Position numbers and translations under genes: made by a program. 64,000 nt of DNA from Aeromonas lusitana. Its GTDB lineage: Bacteria > Pseudomonadota > Gammaproteobacteria > Enterobacterales > Aeromonadaceae. Positions 1 to 8,533 of the stretch are shown here, one piece after another. Within the stretch, counting starts at the first letter, position 1, and every line of letters starts with the position of its first letter. The notes under the pieces are model-generated. The model made no database searches and was not told the DNA's origin. It saw only the letters and a program-made list of their open reading frames with translations. The DNA lies in assembly GCF_002812985.1 (NCBI RefSeq), contig NZ_PGCP01000034.1:22078-86077 (forward strand). Reading direction: 5' to 3'.

Positions 1-875
1 CCGGCACGGGAGTCGGTGCCATTGACCGGGGCCGACCAGAAGCTCTTGCACAGATAGACCTTGTAGGGCTGATCCGGATAGACGTAGGCGAAGTAGCTCT
101 GCTGGCAACCGCAGTCGAAGGTGAGCGGCTTGTTGTCGATGGCATCCTTGATCTTGCTGAACTGGGTCTCGGCCTGATCCCAGCGGGCCGTGCTGTAGGC
201 ACCAAACCAGCTGCGATAGCGCTGCCCGGTAGGTTTATCCACTGCCAGATAACTGCTTGAGTTATTGGTAATGCTGCTGGCCGCATCGAGAGCCGTCAGA
301 ATGTCGCTCTTCTGGGTATTGGTGCAGCGCCCGGTGAAGCTCACCGAGGCGGTCACCGCCTGGGGTTCGGCCAGCGGCGCGGCCTTGGCTTGCAGCCGCT
401 CGTCGCTCACCCCTTCCAGCCAGAGGCTGACGGCGTTGGACTCGCTCGCCTGGGCCTGCTTGGCCTTGGGAGCGCCGGCCGCTTTCTCCAGAGTCGGCAA
501 CTGGTAGCGGATGCTGTATTGACCCTGAGCGCTCATGTCGTACAGGCCGGAGATCTCGGCCTGCAGGGTCAGGCTCTGGCCGGCCTTGAGCAGCTGGAAG
601 TCCTTGTCGGTCGGCGCGGCCCGCTTGATCAGGGCCCCCTCGTAGTCGACCCGCTGGCCGTCGCGCTCCACCACGAACAGGGGGGCATCCTCGCTGCCCG
701 GCAGTTGCCACTTGAGCAGGCGGATGGGTTTGTCACCCGTGTTGGTCAGGGTCAGGTTGACCCGCACATCATCCGTGCTGCCTTCCACCAGGGAGAGGCG
801 CGCATCGAGGGCGGCGGCGCAGAGCGGTGAGGCCAGCACACCGGCCAGCAGCAGGGCTATGGGAGTTGCTTTCAT
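1..875 (-). CDS. eprA1: M35 family (aspzincin) extracellular metalloendopeptidase precursor, 3' part outside window
   Basis: Partial gene: 291 codons are visible and the end lies beyond base 1. Residues 1-21 form a signal peptide ending in an LCAA-type cleavage site. About 150 residues follow that resemble the inhibitory propeptide of deuterolysin-type proteases (containing LYDMSAQGQYSIRY). Next comes the start of a mature domain (VSFTGRCTNTQKSDI, later FDCGCQQSYFAYVYP). This matches my knowledge of the Aeromonas AsaP1/EprA1 secreted toxic protease family, which cleaves at Lys and is secreted as a prepropeptide. The HExxH and GTxxHD zinc motifs would lie beyond the window and cannot be checked. 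The chosen start gives the signal peptide directly. Confidence 0.82.
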   Translation of the reverse strand, partial: MKATPIALLLAGVLASPLCAAALDARLSLVEGSTDDVRVNLTLTNTGDKPIRLLKWQLPGSEDAPLFVVERDGQRVDYEGALIKRAAPTDKDFQLLKAGQSLTLQAEISGLYDMSAQGQYSIRYQLPTLEKAAGAPKAKQAQASESNAVSLWLEGVSDERLQAKAAPLAEPQAVTASVSFTGRCTNTQKSDILTALDAASSITNNSSSYLAVDKPTGQRYRSWFGAYSTARWDQAETQFSKIKDAIDNKPLTFDCGCQQSYFAYVYPDQPYKVYLCKSFWSAPVNGTDSRA

Positions 876-1175
876 CAGATTTCCTTATGCATTGAGTTAT
901 GTCATTAGACAATTTGCTTCCATACGGCCCTCTTTGGGGCCAACTCACCCTAGAGCAGAACATTTGCTCCACCATCCCTCCATATGGGGGAAGCCCCCCA
1001 TCAAAGGGGTCTGGTCGGCACCTTATTTTGCTGCGACAGGAATGGGAAAATCGTTATGACGAGGCGACTGCCTCAGTGATGAGGCCGGCGAGTTAACGGC
1101 AATCGCCCATTAAAAACCCCGGCGCCAGGCCGGGGTCTTTCATAGGAAGAGAGGAAACAAGCATAGGCCGCCCGA
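876..1175. other. Intergenic upstream region of the protease gene
   Basis: A 300-base gap between two minus-strand genes. It holds the rho-independent terminator of the DUF2913 gene near its right side and, presumably, the protease promoter in an AT-richer patch at 880-930. I see no further gene or strong operator. Confidence 0.4.
1112..1140 (-). terminator. Rho-independent terminator of the DUF2913 gene
   Basis: A CCCCGGC/GCCGGGG stem with a short loop, followed on the minus strand by TTTTT, 36 bases after the DUF2913 stop codon. Confidence 0.8.
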
Positions 1176-1832
1176 TCAGTCGTTGGCCTTGGCCAGCAGG
1201 GCCAGCGCGCTCTGGGCATTGCCCGGCATCAGGCGATACGCCTTGTGGTGCTTGACCAGGGTGGTCTTCTTGTTGCCCTGGCTCAGCAGCAGCCCCTGAC
1301 CAAAGGCGGCGCTGGCGAGGCGTGGTTCATCACCACGCACATAGAGGGTCAGCGGCTTGACAAGTTCCCCACCCTCGATGTGCTCCCCGTATTCGCGACT
1401 CGAGATCACCAGGCTGGATTGGCCCTGCCCCTGCAGGCGCAGCTTGGCATCCACCTCGACGTCGGTGAACACCAACCAACCCGCCTCCTCCAGCTCGGCG
1501 AGCAGGGCCGCAAGTTTGGCCCCCAGTTGCACGGGTTCGGCCATGGCACGGCCATACTGGCAGACGATGCGCTCAAGCAGCCCCTTCAGATCGGCGCCGG
1601 CCCCCAGGGTGCGGCCCTGCTGGATCCACTCCTTCAGATCTTCCATCACCAGGCGGGAGAAGCGCTTCTCCTTGAGGGAGTCCGCCATCCAAGTGCAGAG
1701 AAAATGGCTCTCCTGAGCCGGCGTCCGCTTGCCGGCCTTCTGCTCGGCGGTGCGGGCCAGCTCGGCCAGACTGAGGGTCGCCATGTCGAGCAGGGCCTGG
1801 TTGTAGCCCTGAGTGCGATCGGGAGAGGTCAT
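1176..1832 (-). CDS. DUF2913 family protein
   Basis: A 218-residue soluble protein without signal peptide or membrane segment. Its length and motifs (SHFLCTWMADSLK near residue 43, then DLKEWIQQGR) fit the DUF2913 family, which is known mainly from Vibrio and Aeromonas and has no established function. The start is taken at ATG 1832, five bases after an AAGGAG ribosome site. A GTG one codon earlier would sit too close to that site. It stands alone, with its own terminator at 1112-1140. No function can be inferred from the neighbours. Confidence 0.7.
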   Translation of the reverse strand: MTSPDRTQGYNQALLDMATLSLAELARTAEQKAGKRTPAQESHFLCTWMADSLKEKRFSRLVMEDLKEWIQQGRTLGAGADLKGLLERIVCQYGRAMAEPVQLGAKLAALLAELEEAGWLVFTDVEVDAKLRLQGQGQSSLVISSREYGEHIEGGELVKPLTLYVRGDEPRLASAAFGQGLLLSQGNKKTTLVKHHKAYRLMPGNAQSALALLAKAND

Positions 1833-1931
1833 CACAACTCCTTTGATTCAGATGCACGGCCGGTGTGCCCGGCCAAGATAGCGTCAAGGCGCCAGTGGCG
1901 CCTTGACGGATTCATCGATAGCCGCAGCCGC

Positions 1932-3227
1932 TTACTTCGGCTGACGCGGCTTCTTGGCGGCGGCCATGCGCTTGAGACGCTGACCCTGCAACTTGGACTC
2001 GGCCATCGCCTGGGCGGCGGCGTTGTCTTCCCGCTGGGGACGCTTGCCGAAGCGACGACGCTCCTGCAGCTGCTTGATCAGCTCGTCGCGGCTGCTCACC
2101 TCGTAGCCCGGCACCATGATGCGGCGGATCTTCTGGCCGATCAGTTGCTCGATTTCCAGCAGAGTGCGCTCTTCTTCGCGGCTGACGAAGGAGATGGCCA
2201 TGCCGCTCTTGCCGGCGCGGCCGGTACGGCCGATGCGGTGGACATAGTCTTCCGCGAGGAACGGCAGATCATAGTTGACCACGTACTGCAGATCCGGGAT
2301 GTCCAGGCCACGGGCGGCGACTTCGGTGGCGACCAGCACCCGCACCTTGCCTTCCATGAACTCGCGCAGGGCGCGGCGACGGTTGCCCTGCGCCTTCTCC
2401 CCGTGCACCACGGCGGACTTGATGCCATCCAGGTTCAGCTCTTCCACCAGCACGTCACAGCTCTCGCGGGTACTGGCGAACACCAGCACCTGCTGCCAGT
2501 TCTGCTTGCCGATGAGCTCGGAGAGCAGCTCGCGCTTGCGCTTCTGCTCCACCGGATAGACGGTGTGGCTGACGGTGTCGGCGGTGGAGTTCTGCTTGTT
2601 GACGCTGACGATCTGCGGGCGATCCAGCATCAGGTTGGCCAGCTTCTTCACGGCGTCGGAGAAGGTGGCGGAGAACAGCAGGTTCTGGCGGGTCTTGCTG
2701 ACCGCTTGCAGGATCTGCTGCACATCGGCACTGAAGCCCATGTCCAGGATGCGATCCGCTTCGTCCAGTACCAGGCACTCGACACCGGACAGGCTCAGGT
2801 TGCAGGCGGTCAGGTGCTCGAGCAGACGGCCCGGGGTCGCCACTATGATGTGAGCGCCCGCTTTCAACTTGCGTGCCTGCACGTCTTGCTTGCCACCACC
2901 GACCAGGGTCAGCACGCTGATGTCCAGGTACTTGGCGAAGTCATTGATATTACCGGCGATCTGGGCAGCCAGCTCGCGGGTCGGGGTCAGGATCAGCACG
3001 CGGGCGTTGGAGGGCTGCACCGGCGCCGGCTTGTCCACCAGGCGTTGCAAAATAGGCAGCGCGAAGGCGGCAGTCTTACCGGTCCCGGTCTGGGCGCTGG
3101 CCAATACGTCCTGGCCACGGCGGATGCTCGGAATGGCCTGCTGCTGCACAGGGGTCATCTCCTGATAACCACAATCTGAGATGGCGCGCAAAATCTCGGG
3201 GGCAAAATCGAACGATTCAAATCTCAT
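1932..3227 (-). CDS. rhlE: DEAD-box ATP-dependent RNA helicase RhlE
   Basis: A 431-residue helicase. Motif I AQTGTGKT lies at residues 45-52 and motif II DEAD at 155-158, with SAT (motif III) and HRIGRTGR (motif VI) downstream and a Q motif near residue 28. The MSFDSLGL-like N-terminus (FESFDFAPEILRAI) and the PGYE segment after the second RecA domain favour RhlE over SrmB. The tail from about residue 385 is basic and rich in Arg, Gln and Lys, as is usual for RNA-binding extensions. The family remodels ribosomal and structured RNAs in the cytoplasm, often at low temperature. The start is preceded by AGGAA. Confidence 0.92.
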   Translation of the reverse strand: MRFESFDFAPEILRAISDCGYQEMTPVQQQAIPSIRRGQDVLASAQTGTGKTAAFALPILQRLVDKPAPVQPSNARVLILTPTRELAAQIAGNINDFAKYLDISVLTLVGGGKQDVQARKLKAGAHIIVATPGRLLEHLTACNLSLSGVECLVLDEADRILDMGFSADVQQILQAVSKTRQNLLFSATFSDAVKKLANLMLDRPQIVSVNKQNSTADTVSHTVYPVEQKRKRELLSELIGKQNWQQVLVFASTRESCDVLVEELNLDGIKSAVVHGEKAQGNRRRALREFMEGKVRVLVATEVAARGLDIPDLQYVVNYDLPFLAEDYVHRIGRTGRAGKSGMAISFVSREEERTLLEIEQLIGQKIRRIMVPGYEVSSRDELIKQLQERRRFGKRPQREDNAAAQAMAESKLQGQRLKRMAAAKKPRQPK

Positions 3228-3497
3228 ATTGGGTTCCTGTGTTCCAGCTGGGCTGTGGTTGGCTTAAGTGGCTCGAGCCGGCGGGTGGCGCGGCATCGGC
3301 GAGGCTTGGGGCCAAGGACGGCTGGGCCTGACATCGAGTCAGAGAGTGAGCCGGAAAATGGCGGGCGCGAAGTGTAACAGATAGGCGGAGCAAATTCCGC
3401 CTCAAATGGCCTGTATTTTTATTCTCACCCGCGCGGCCAGGCCGCCCTCGCTCGGGCTGTCAATGAAGAGACGGGCGCAGCGCGCCCGTCTGCCGTC

Positions 3498-4148
3498 TCA
3501 GCGAATGCGGTTGGTGGGACGCTTGAGCAACCGGATGCCGATGGCGGCCACGGCGATGACGAACAGCGCAAACGAGGTGACCAGCAGGCACTTGGTCAGC
3601 AGCTCGTGGTGATGGGCGAACACCGGGGTCGCCATCACGAACTTGCCGATCAGGCTCAGCACCAGGGCCCAGAGGAAGGCGCTGGCGAAGCTGGCTATCA
3701 CCACCTTGGGCAGGTGCAGGCGAGAGACGCCCATCAGCATGGGGGTCAGGACGCGCACAAACGGAATGAAGCGGGAGGCGAACATGGCCCAGAAGCCATA
3801 GCGGTCCAGCAGGCGGGAGGCCCGTGGCAAACTGCCTTGCGGGATCATCCGTTCCACGTGGCCCATGAAGGCGGTACCGTGCAACGCATGACCCTGGAAA
3901 TAGGCTACCAGGCTGCCAAGCCCGGCCGCGAGCGGCATATAGATGAAGGTCACCTCGGGGCCGAGCACCCCCATGCCCACCAGGCCACCGGCCAGCAGCA
4001 CCAGGCTGTCGCCGGGCAGGGGCAGGAACACGAAACTCGATTCAAGAAAGAGGATCACCACCAGGCAGGTGACGAGCAGACCGATGGCCTGCATATGAAT
4101 AAGCTGATCAAAATCCTGATGCCATATGGCAAGCAGCATGTCCTGCAT
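3498..4148 (-). CDS. DedA family inner-membrane protein (SNARE-associated/VTT domain)
   Basis: 216 residues with about five hydrophobic segments. The DedA signature is present: FLPLPGDS near residue 42, an ExxxF-type first helix, then RFIPFVRVLTPMLMGVSR around residues 125-142. DedA proteins are undecaprenyl-phosphate or lipid flippases or proton-motive-force-dependent transporters needed for envelope homeostasis. The sequence does not say which subgroup this is. It is a single gene between convergent and divergent neighbours. Confidence 0.88.
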   Translation of the reverse strand: MQDMLLAIWHQDFDQLIHMQAIGLLVTCLVVILFLESSFVFLPLPGDSLVLLAGGLVGMGVLGPEVTFIYMPLAAGLGSLVAYFQGHALHGTAFMGHVERMIPQGSLPRASRLLDRYGFWAMFASRFIPFVRVLTPMLMGVSRLHLPKVVIASFASAFLWALVLSLIGKFVMATPVFAHHHELLTKCLLVTSFALFVIAVAAIGIRLLKRPTNRIR

Positions 4149-4488
4149 CTGGTCTGACTCCCATCAAGGTAGTGCGCATCCGTCATGGCAACCCTAAGGT
4201 CCCGCCTGGCAGCCCATCCTTGGCACCTATCCCCATAAAATCCTGCGGGAGGCCCGTTATACACCTCGGGAACTGAACAATAAATTAATGTCTGCGATTT
4301 ATGTGGGTATGAGCGCCTTCCTGGCAGGCGAATTCCGTGAGGTAAAACGGGCGGCAATGAGCGATGAGAGAGGCCTCGCCATCGGCGAAGAATATAGTCA
4401 GTTGACGCTGCGCCGGGCTGCCAAGGCAGATAAAAACCGTTACAGTGTAAGGACTCCTCATCGGACGAGGATGCCCACGGAGCTAGGT
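4149..4488. other. Divergent intergenic region between dedA and the outer-membrane barrel gene
   Basis: A 340-base gap that must hold both divergent promoters. A reading frame open from 4288 continues into the barrel gene, but it lacks a signal peptide, so I treat it as leader. I see no riboswitch or clear operator. Confidence 0.35.
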
Positions 4489-5448
4489 ATGGCGCAGACC
4501 CCTTTTTCCCATGCAAGACCCCTCTCGCTGCTCGCCATCGGGCTGATTAGTCTAACCGCGCAGGCCGAGGGTGAATCTTTCGTTCAGCGCAGAGCCAATG
4601 CCGTGGTCTCCTTGATGAGCTTCACCGTGGTGCCCGACATCACCGCCAGCAACCTGAATATCGGCGGCGGCACCAGTGAGCAGTCCGCGCTCACCATCAC
4701 CCAGCTCGGCGGCGGCGCCACCATGAGCGAGGGCTTCCCCATTTATCTGGAAGGCACCCTGGGGTACAGCCGCTACGATCCCCAGTTCGTGTTCAGCGAC
4801 GGCGCCGACACCCGCACCATCCCCACCAAATGGAACAGCCTGACCGCCACCGGTGGCATCGGCTGGGATTTCAGCCTGCACAAGGACAAGTGGGGCGGCA
4901 ACCTGGTGCTGCGTCCCATCGGCAACTTTACCCTGGGCACCCTGGCGAGCGATCTGCGCCTCGGCGCCCTCTTCATCCAGCACAAGACCGGCAAGAACCT
5001 CGATTTCCTGGATGGCGGCCGCCTCAACGTGTACGGCCTCGGGGGCTCCCTGATGCTCGACTACGAGCTGTTCTCAGTCCCGCAGGACATAGACGTGGAG
5101 CTGCGTTACTCCTATCAGCATCTGCAAAGCTTCTCCGGCACCAGCCCCAGCGTCACCGGCCAGGCCGAGGCGGAGAATCTTGGCCTCTACCTGCGCCGCC
5201 GGGCCCCCATGTGGGACTGGACCCTGCTGGATCGCCCTCTGCGCTACGTGCTGGAAGGCGCCCGCACCGAGTATCTCGGCGAGCAGCGCGGCCTCCTCGG
5301 CTTCAACAGCCTCAACTCCCTCGGCCTTGGACTCGAGCTCGACAGCAGCAAGTACAAGGTCTTCGTCACCCGCACCCGGTTGGTGGCCCGCTATATGTTC
5401 AGCAGCAACACCAGTGGCTACTCGGTCGGGCTGGCGATGAGTTTCTAA
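4489..5448 (+). CDS. Solitary outer-membrane autotransporter-like beta-barrel protein
   Basis: A 319-residue exported protein. It has a signal peptide (residues 1-26, ending AQA), then a domain of alternating hydrophobic strands ending in the outer-membrane assembly signal SVGLAMSF with terminal Phe. Its length and pattern fit the Pfam family of solitary autotransporter barrels (Omp_AT type), which have a barrel but no passenger. I chose ATG 4489 because GGAG lies six bases upstream and the signal peptide begins there. The frame is open 67 codons further upstream, but those residues look non-coding. A diverged copy of its last about 21 codons follows at 5457-5522. Confidence 0.75.
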   Translation: MAQTPFSHARPLSLLAIGLISLTAQAEGESFVQRRANAVVSLMSFTVVPDITASNLNIGGGTSEQSALTITQLGGGATMSEGFPIYLEGTLGYSRYDPQFVFSDGADTRTIPTKWNSLTATGGIGWDFSLHKDKWGGNLVLRPIGNFTLGTLASDLRLGALFIQHKTGKNLDFLDGGRLNVYGLGGSLMLDYELFSVPQDIDVELRYSYQHLQSFSGTSPSVTGQAEAENLGLYLRRRAPMWDWTLLDRPLRYVLEGARTEYLGEQRGLLGFNSLNSLGLGLELDSSKYKVFVTRTRLVARYMFSSNTSGYSVGLAMSF

Positions 5449-5456
5449 GAACACGA

Positions 5457-5522
5457 GGCTATGATTACCTGTCCCACCAGGGCGCCAGCGGTTGTTCCAT
5501 CGGGTTGGCGATGAGCTTTTAA
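5457..5522 (+). pseudogene. Relic: diverged second copy of the 3' end of the barrel gene
   Basis: Read from 5457, the DNA encodes GYDYLSHQGASGCSIGLAMSF and a stop. This parallels the last codons of the intact gene (RYMFSSNTSGYSVGLAMSF and a stop at 5446-5448). The last eight residues differ only by Val/Ile, and the codons differ at silent positions (gggctg/gggttg, agtttc/agcttt). The two stops are 74 bp apart. No start codon or promoter serves the relic. Confidence 0.7.
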
Positions 5523-5549
5523 CGGCGAAGACGCTGACAAAGGATTTCC

Positions 5550-6104
5550 ATGATGAACTTGACCAAGGCACAGACTGACGACTTGCTCGCCACCTTGCAG
5601 GCCCGCTTTGAGCGCCACCCACATCGCCACGAAGGGATCACCTGGTCACAGGTGCGCGCCAGGCTGGATACAACTCCACAGGCACTGTGCTCGCTTTATG
5701 AGATGGAGCGCACCGGCGGTGAGCCGGATGTCATCGGTCAGGATCAACAGAGCGGGCAATTCATCTTCTGTGACTGCAGTGCTGAGAGCCCGAGCGGACG
5801 CAGGAGTCTCTGTTATGACAGGGAGGCGCTGGAATCGAGGAAGGAGAACCGACCGGCGGGCTGCGCAACCGAGATGGCCACGCAGTTGGGCATAGCCCTG
5901 CTGACGGAGACCGAGTACAGGGCGCTGCAGACCCTCGGCCCATTCGATACCAAGACATCGAGCTGGATAGAGACCCCGGTGGCGATCAGAGCGCTCGGCG
6001 GGGCCCTGTTCTGCGATTGCCGCTACGACAGCGTCTTTCTGTACCACAACGGTGCCCAGTCCTACTATGCCGCCAGAGGCTTTCGCGGCAGCGTGCGGGT
6101 CTAG
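5550..6104 (+). CDS. DUF4256 family protein
   Basis: A 184-residue soluble protein. The family's conserved blocks are intact: ERTGGEPDVIG near residue 55, DCSAESPSGRRSLCYDREAL near 75, FDTKTSSW near 134 and YHNGAQSYYAARGFRGS at the end. DUF4256 proteins are widespread and usually monocistronic, with no assigned activity. The Asp, Cys and His pattern is conserved but I cannot name a reaction. AAGGA five bases before ATG 5550 supports the start, and ATG 5553 is possible too. It lies just after the barrel-gene relic and has no obvious operon partner. Confidence 0.85.
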   Translation: MMNLTKAQTDDLLATLQARFERHPHRHEGITWSQVRARLDTTPQALCSLYEMERTGGEPDVIGQDQQSGQFIFCDCSAESPSGRRSLCYDREALESRKENRPAGCATEMATQLGIALLTETEYRALQTLGPFDTKTSSWIETPVAIRALGGALFCDCRYDSVFLYHNGAQSYYAARGFRGSVRV

Positions 6105-6229
6105 TCACCGAGTAGATGCCCGACCGCAAGAGGCCAACAATCGACCAAGACCTCGGATACCCCAAGTGCCGAAGCAGGATCCCTGTCGAGGCTTAACCCT
6201 TAAGCAAGATCCCATGGAGGGTCAGTGAA

Positions 6230-7084
6230 ATGGACTTCACGCCCGTGATTACTCTTTTACTATCCCAGCTCTGGTATCTGCTACCACTGCTGCTGATCGC
6301 AACCTTGATCAAAACACCCTGGTTCAAGGGCATGGTGGGAGAGTGGTTCCTCAATCTCCCAATCACACTATTTCTCGACAAGCGAGAGTACCGGCTACTC
6401 AAGAACGTCACGCTACCGATCGAAGGTGGTACGACCCAGATTGATCACATCATCGTCTCCCGCTTCGGTGTCTTCGTCATCGAAACCAAGAATATGAAGG
6501 GGTGGATCTTCGGCAATCCTTCGCACAAGCGCTGGACCCAGCAGCTCTACCGCCGCAAGCATCAGTTCCAAAACCCTCTGCATCAGAATTACGGCCATGT
6601 GATGACACTTAAATCTTTGCTGGGGCTGTCGGATCATCAGCTGCATTCCATCGTTTATTTTATCGGCGACTGCTCCTTCAAGACACCTATGCCGGAGAAT
6701 GTGCTGAGAAGAGGGCTCATCACCTATATAAAACGCAAGACAATTCCAGTATTGAGCTCGGAAGAGGTCGGTCGAATAGTCGACACCATCGAGCAAGGGC
6801 GGCTGGTCGCCAACTGGCAGACCCATAAGCAACATGTGGCACATCTCAGAGCGCGCCATGGCACCGCCCCCATAATACCCGTGGCGAGCAATACCACCGG
6901 CCAAGCCAGAAAAACCACTGAGCCCGATACCATAGAGGCCAGCCATGCCATCCCTGCTTGCCCTAAATGCGGCAGCGCCATGATCTTGCGCACCGCCAGT
7001 CGAGGGGAGAATAAGGGCAACCCGTTCTGGGGTTGTAGCGGCTATCCAAGGTGCAGAGGTATTGTCTCGTCCTCCTCTTCATGA
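6230..7084 (+). CDS. Membrane-anchored NERD-domain nuclease-like protein with C-terminal zinc finger
   Basis: 284 residues. One transmembrane helix lies at about residues 8-27. A NERD domain follows at about 35-155 with the restriction-enzyme-like core: E65 in the PIEGGT turn, D72 in IDHIIV and E85-x-K87 in ETK. At 241-278 there is a topoisomerase-type C4 zinc finger (C244, C247, C269, C275, ending in YPRCRGI). The family is a predicted nuclease of the DNA-repair/restriction fold, and the zinc finger suggests nucleic-acid binding at the membrane. The substrate is unknown. It shares a bidirectional terminator with the convergent DUF1615 gene. Confidence 0.85.
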   Translation: MDFTPVITLLLSQLWYLLPLLLIATLIKTPWFKGMVGEWFLNLPITLFLDKREYRLLKNVTLPIEGGTTQIDHIIVSRFGVFVIETKNMKGWIFGNPSHKRWTQQLYRRKHQFQNPLHQNYGHVMTLKSLLGLSDHQLHSIVYFIGDCSFKTPMPENVLRRGLITYIKRKTIPVLSSEEVGRIVDTIEQGRLVANWQTHKQHVAHLRARHGTAPIIPVASNTTGQARKTTEPDTIEASHAIPACPKCGSAMILRTASRGENKGNPFWGCSGYPRCRGIVSSSSS

Positions 7085-7171
7085 TGCGGCCAGAAAGTCC
7101 GCTCTCTATATGGAGAGAGCCTTGCGCACCAAGATCCTTGCACTGGATACGCTTCGTTGCGCAAGAGAAAC

Positions 7172-7200
7172 AAAGGCGGCCATTGGCCGCCTTTGTTTTG
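7172..7200. terminator. Bidirectional terminator between the NERD and DUF1615 genes
   Basis: AAAGGCGGCC/GGCCGCCTTT hairpin followed by GTTTTG on the plus strand and by TTTGTTTC on the minus strand. It lies between two convergent stop codons. Confidence 0.8.
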
Positions 7201-7211
7201 ACCCTAGGTGG

Positions 7212-8375
7212 TCATTGAATGGTCGCCATCTTGCGCACGCAGGCTTGCTCCCTGTCATCCACCCGCTTGGCGAACCAGGCGGTGGTGAGGTTGCGGGTGA
7301 TCTTGGGGCTCTTGAGCTGGATGCCGGGCAGGATGGCGCGAGGCAGACGGCTACCCGCCTTCTGCTCCGCCAGGGTGAAGACCCGGCCATAGAGATCCGT
7401 CTTGGCGAACTCGTCGCTATCCCCCAGTCGCAGACTCTGGCGAATGGCGTTCTGGCTCATGCTGAGGCGGCTCGCGATGCTGTAGACAGCAAGCTCGGTA
7501 TTGCCAGGCTTGTCTGAGTCGTAGCGGATGAGATCCCCATCCAGCGCCAGCGTCTTGCCACTCACCCGGCTGACGGCGGCCTGGAAGGCGGCGTTGCGGC
7601 TCGCGTACCAGCCGGCGTTGAAGTCGGCGAAGCGATAGAGGGTGTCCGGGTAGTCGGCGGGATAGCCGAAGATGTGCTTGGTGCCAAACCAGATGCCACC
7701 ACGGCGACTGAACACCTCGTGACGAATGGACTCCTTGACCGGATAGGGGTAGCCGCGGGCGTTGGCCTCGGCGAAGGCGATGCTGACCTGCATGGGGCCA
7801 CCTGTGTGGACCGGGTTGAGGTTGCCAAACAGCGTCTTGCCCATGGGCACTGAACCTATCATGTCCTCGAAGATCTCGCTCATCTCCCGCTCGGTGCGAA
7901 GCTTGTCGATGCGCTCGGCATAGGACTTGCCGGTGGGGGACTTGATGCTGAGCGCCGATCGCACCACAAATTCGGGGATGAGCAGCTTGCCGGCCCGCCG
8001 GTTGATCTCCTTCCAGGCTATCTTGCCAAGCCCTGGCACCACGGGATCGGCCTGATAGGTCGCCTCCTGCTCCGCCACCGCCAGCACGCTGCAGACGTTG
8101 TGATCGCTTACCCTGATGTCCTGAGTCGTAAGCGCAGTGACCACGTCGTTGGCCCAGCCCTGTTTATCGGGCACCTGACGGGGCAGGAAGCGCACTATGC
8201 GACTCTTCATGTCGGCGGGTTTGCGCGGCTGCATGGCCTTGGGTTGCTTGGCGATGGCGGCCGCATCTTCGGCCGGGGCTGTGGGTTCGCTGGCGCAACC
8301 GGCCAGTACGGCAGCCAGCAACGGCAGGCTGAGCAGACGCCACACGGAAAAGGGGAGTCGAGAAGAAGGAGTCAT
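7212..8375 (-). CDS. DUF1615 family lipoprotein
   Basis: 387 residues. Residues 1-28 form a lipoprotein signal with lipobox LAGC at about 24-27 (AAVLAGCASEP). The body matches DUF1615: FLPRQVPDKQGWANDV near residue 63, later GGPMQVSIAFAEANARGYPYP and HEVFSRRGGIWFGT. The family is periplasmic and function is unknown. The blocks around the central Glu and Gly-rich region recall lysozyme-like or transglycosylase folds, but that is only an impression. It is monocistronic and convergent with the NERD gene. Confidence 0.82.
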   Translation of the reverse strand: MTPSSRLPFSVWRLLSLPLLAAVLAGCASEPTAPAEDAAAIAKQPKAMQPRKPADMKSRIVRFLPRQVPDKQGWANDVVTALTTQDIRVSDHNVCSVLAVAEQEATYQADPVVPGLGKIAWKEINRRAGKLLIPEFVVRSALSIKSPTGKSYAERIDKLRTEREMSEIFEDMIGSVPMGKTLFGNLNPVHTGGPMQVSIAFAEANARGYPYPVKESIRHEVFSRRGGIWFGTKHIFGYPADYPDTLYRFADFNAGWYASRNAAFQAAVSRVSGKTLALDGDLIRYDSDKPGNTELAVYSIASRLSMSQNAIRQSLRLGDSDEFAKTDLYGRVFTLAEQKAGSRLPRAILPGIQLKSPKITRNLTTAWFAKRVDDREQACVRKMATIQ

Positions 8376-8533
8376 GAAGGCTTCCGGTCAAGAGGCAAGG
8401 CGCTAGGCGCCGCTCATCCCGATTGGCAGACCCCGAACGCAAACAGGGGGCCATTGTAGTCAATTGGACAGGAGATCTGAAGGCGCCATTCGCAAGGGCC
8501 TGGGCATGACGACAGACCCTGGCGGCGCATCCA

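Noticed and set aside
1245..3179. A 644-codon plus-strand frame antisense to the DUF2913 and rhlE genes
   Set aside because: It covers two well-supported genes on the opposite strand and has no recognisable domain.
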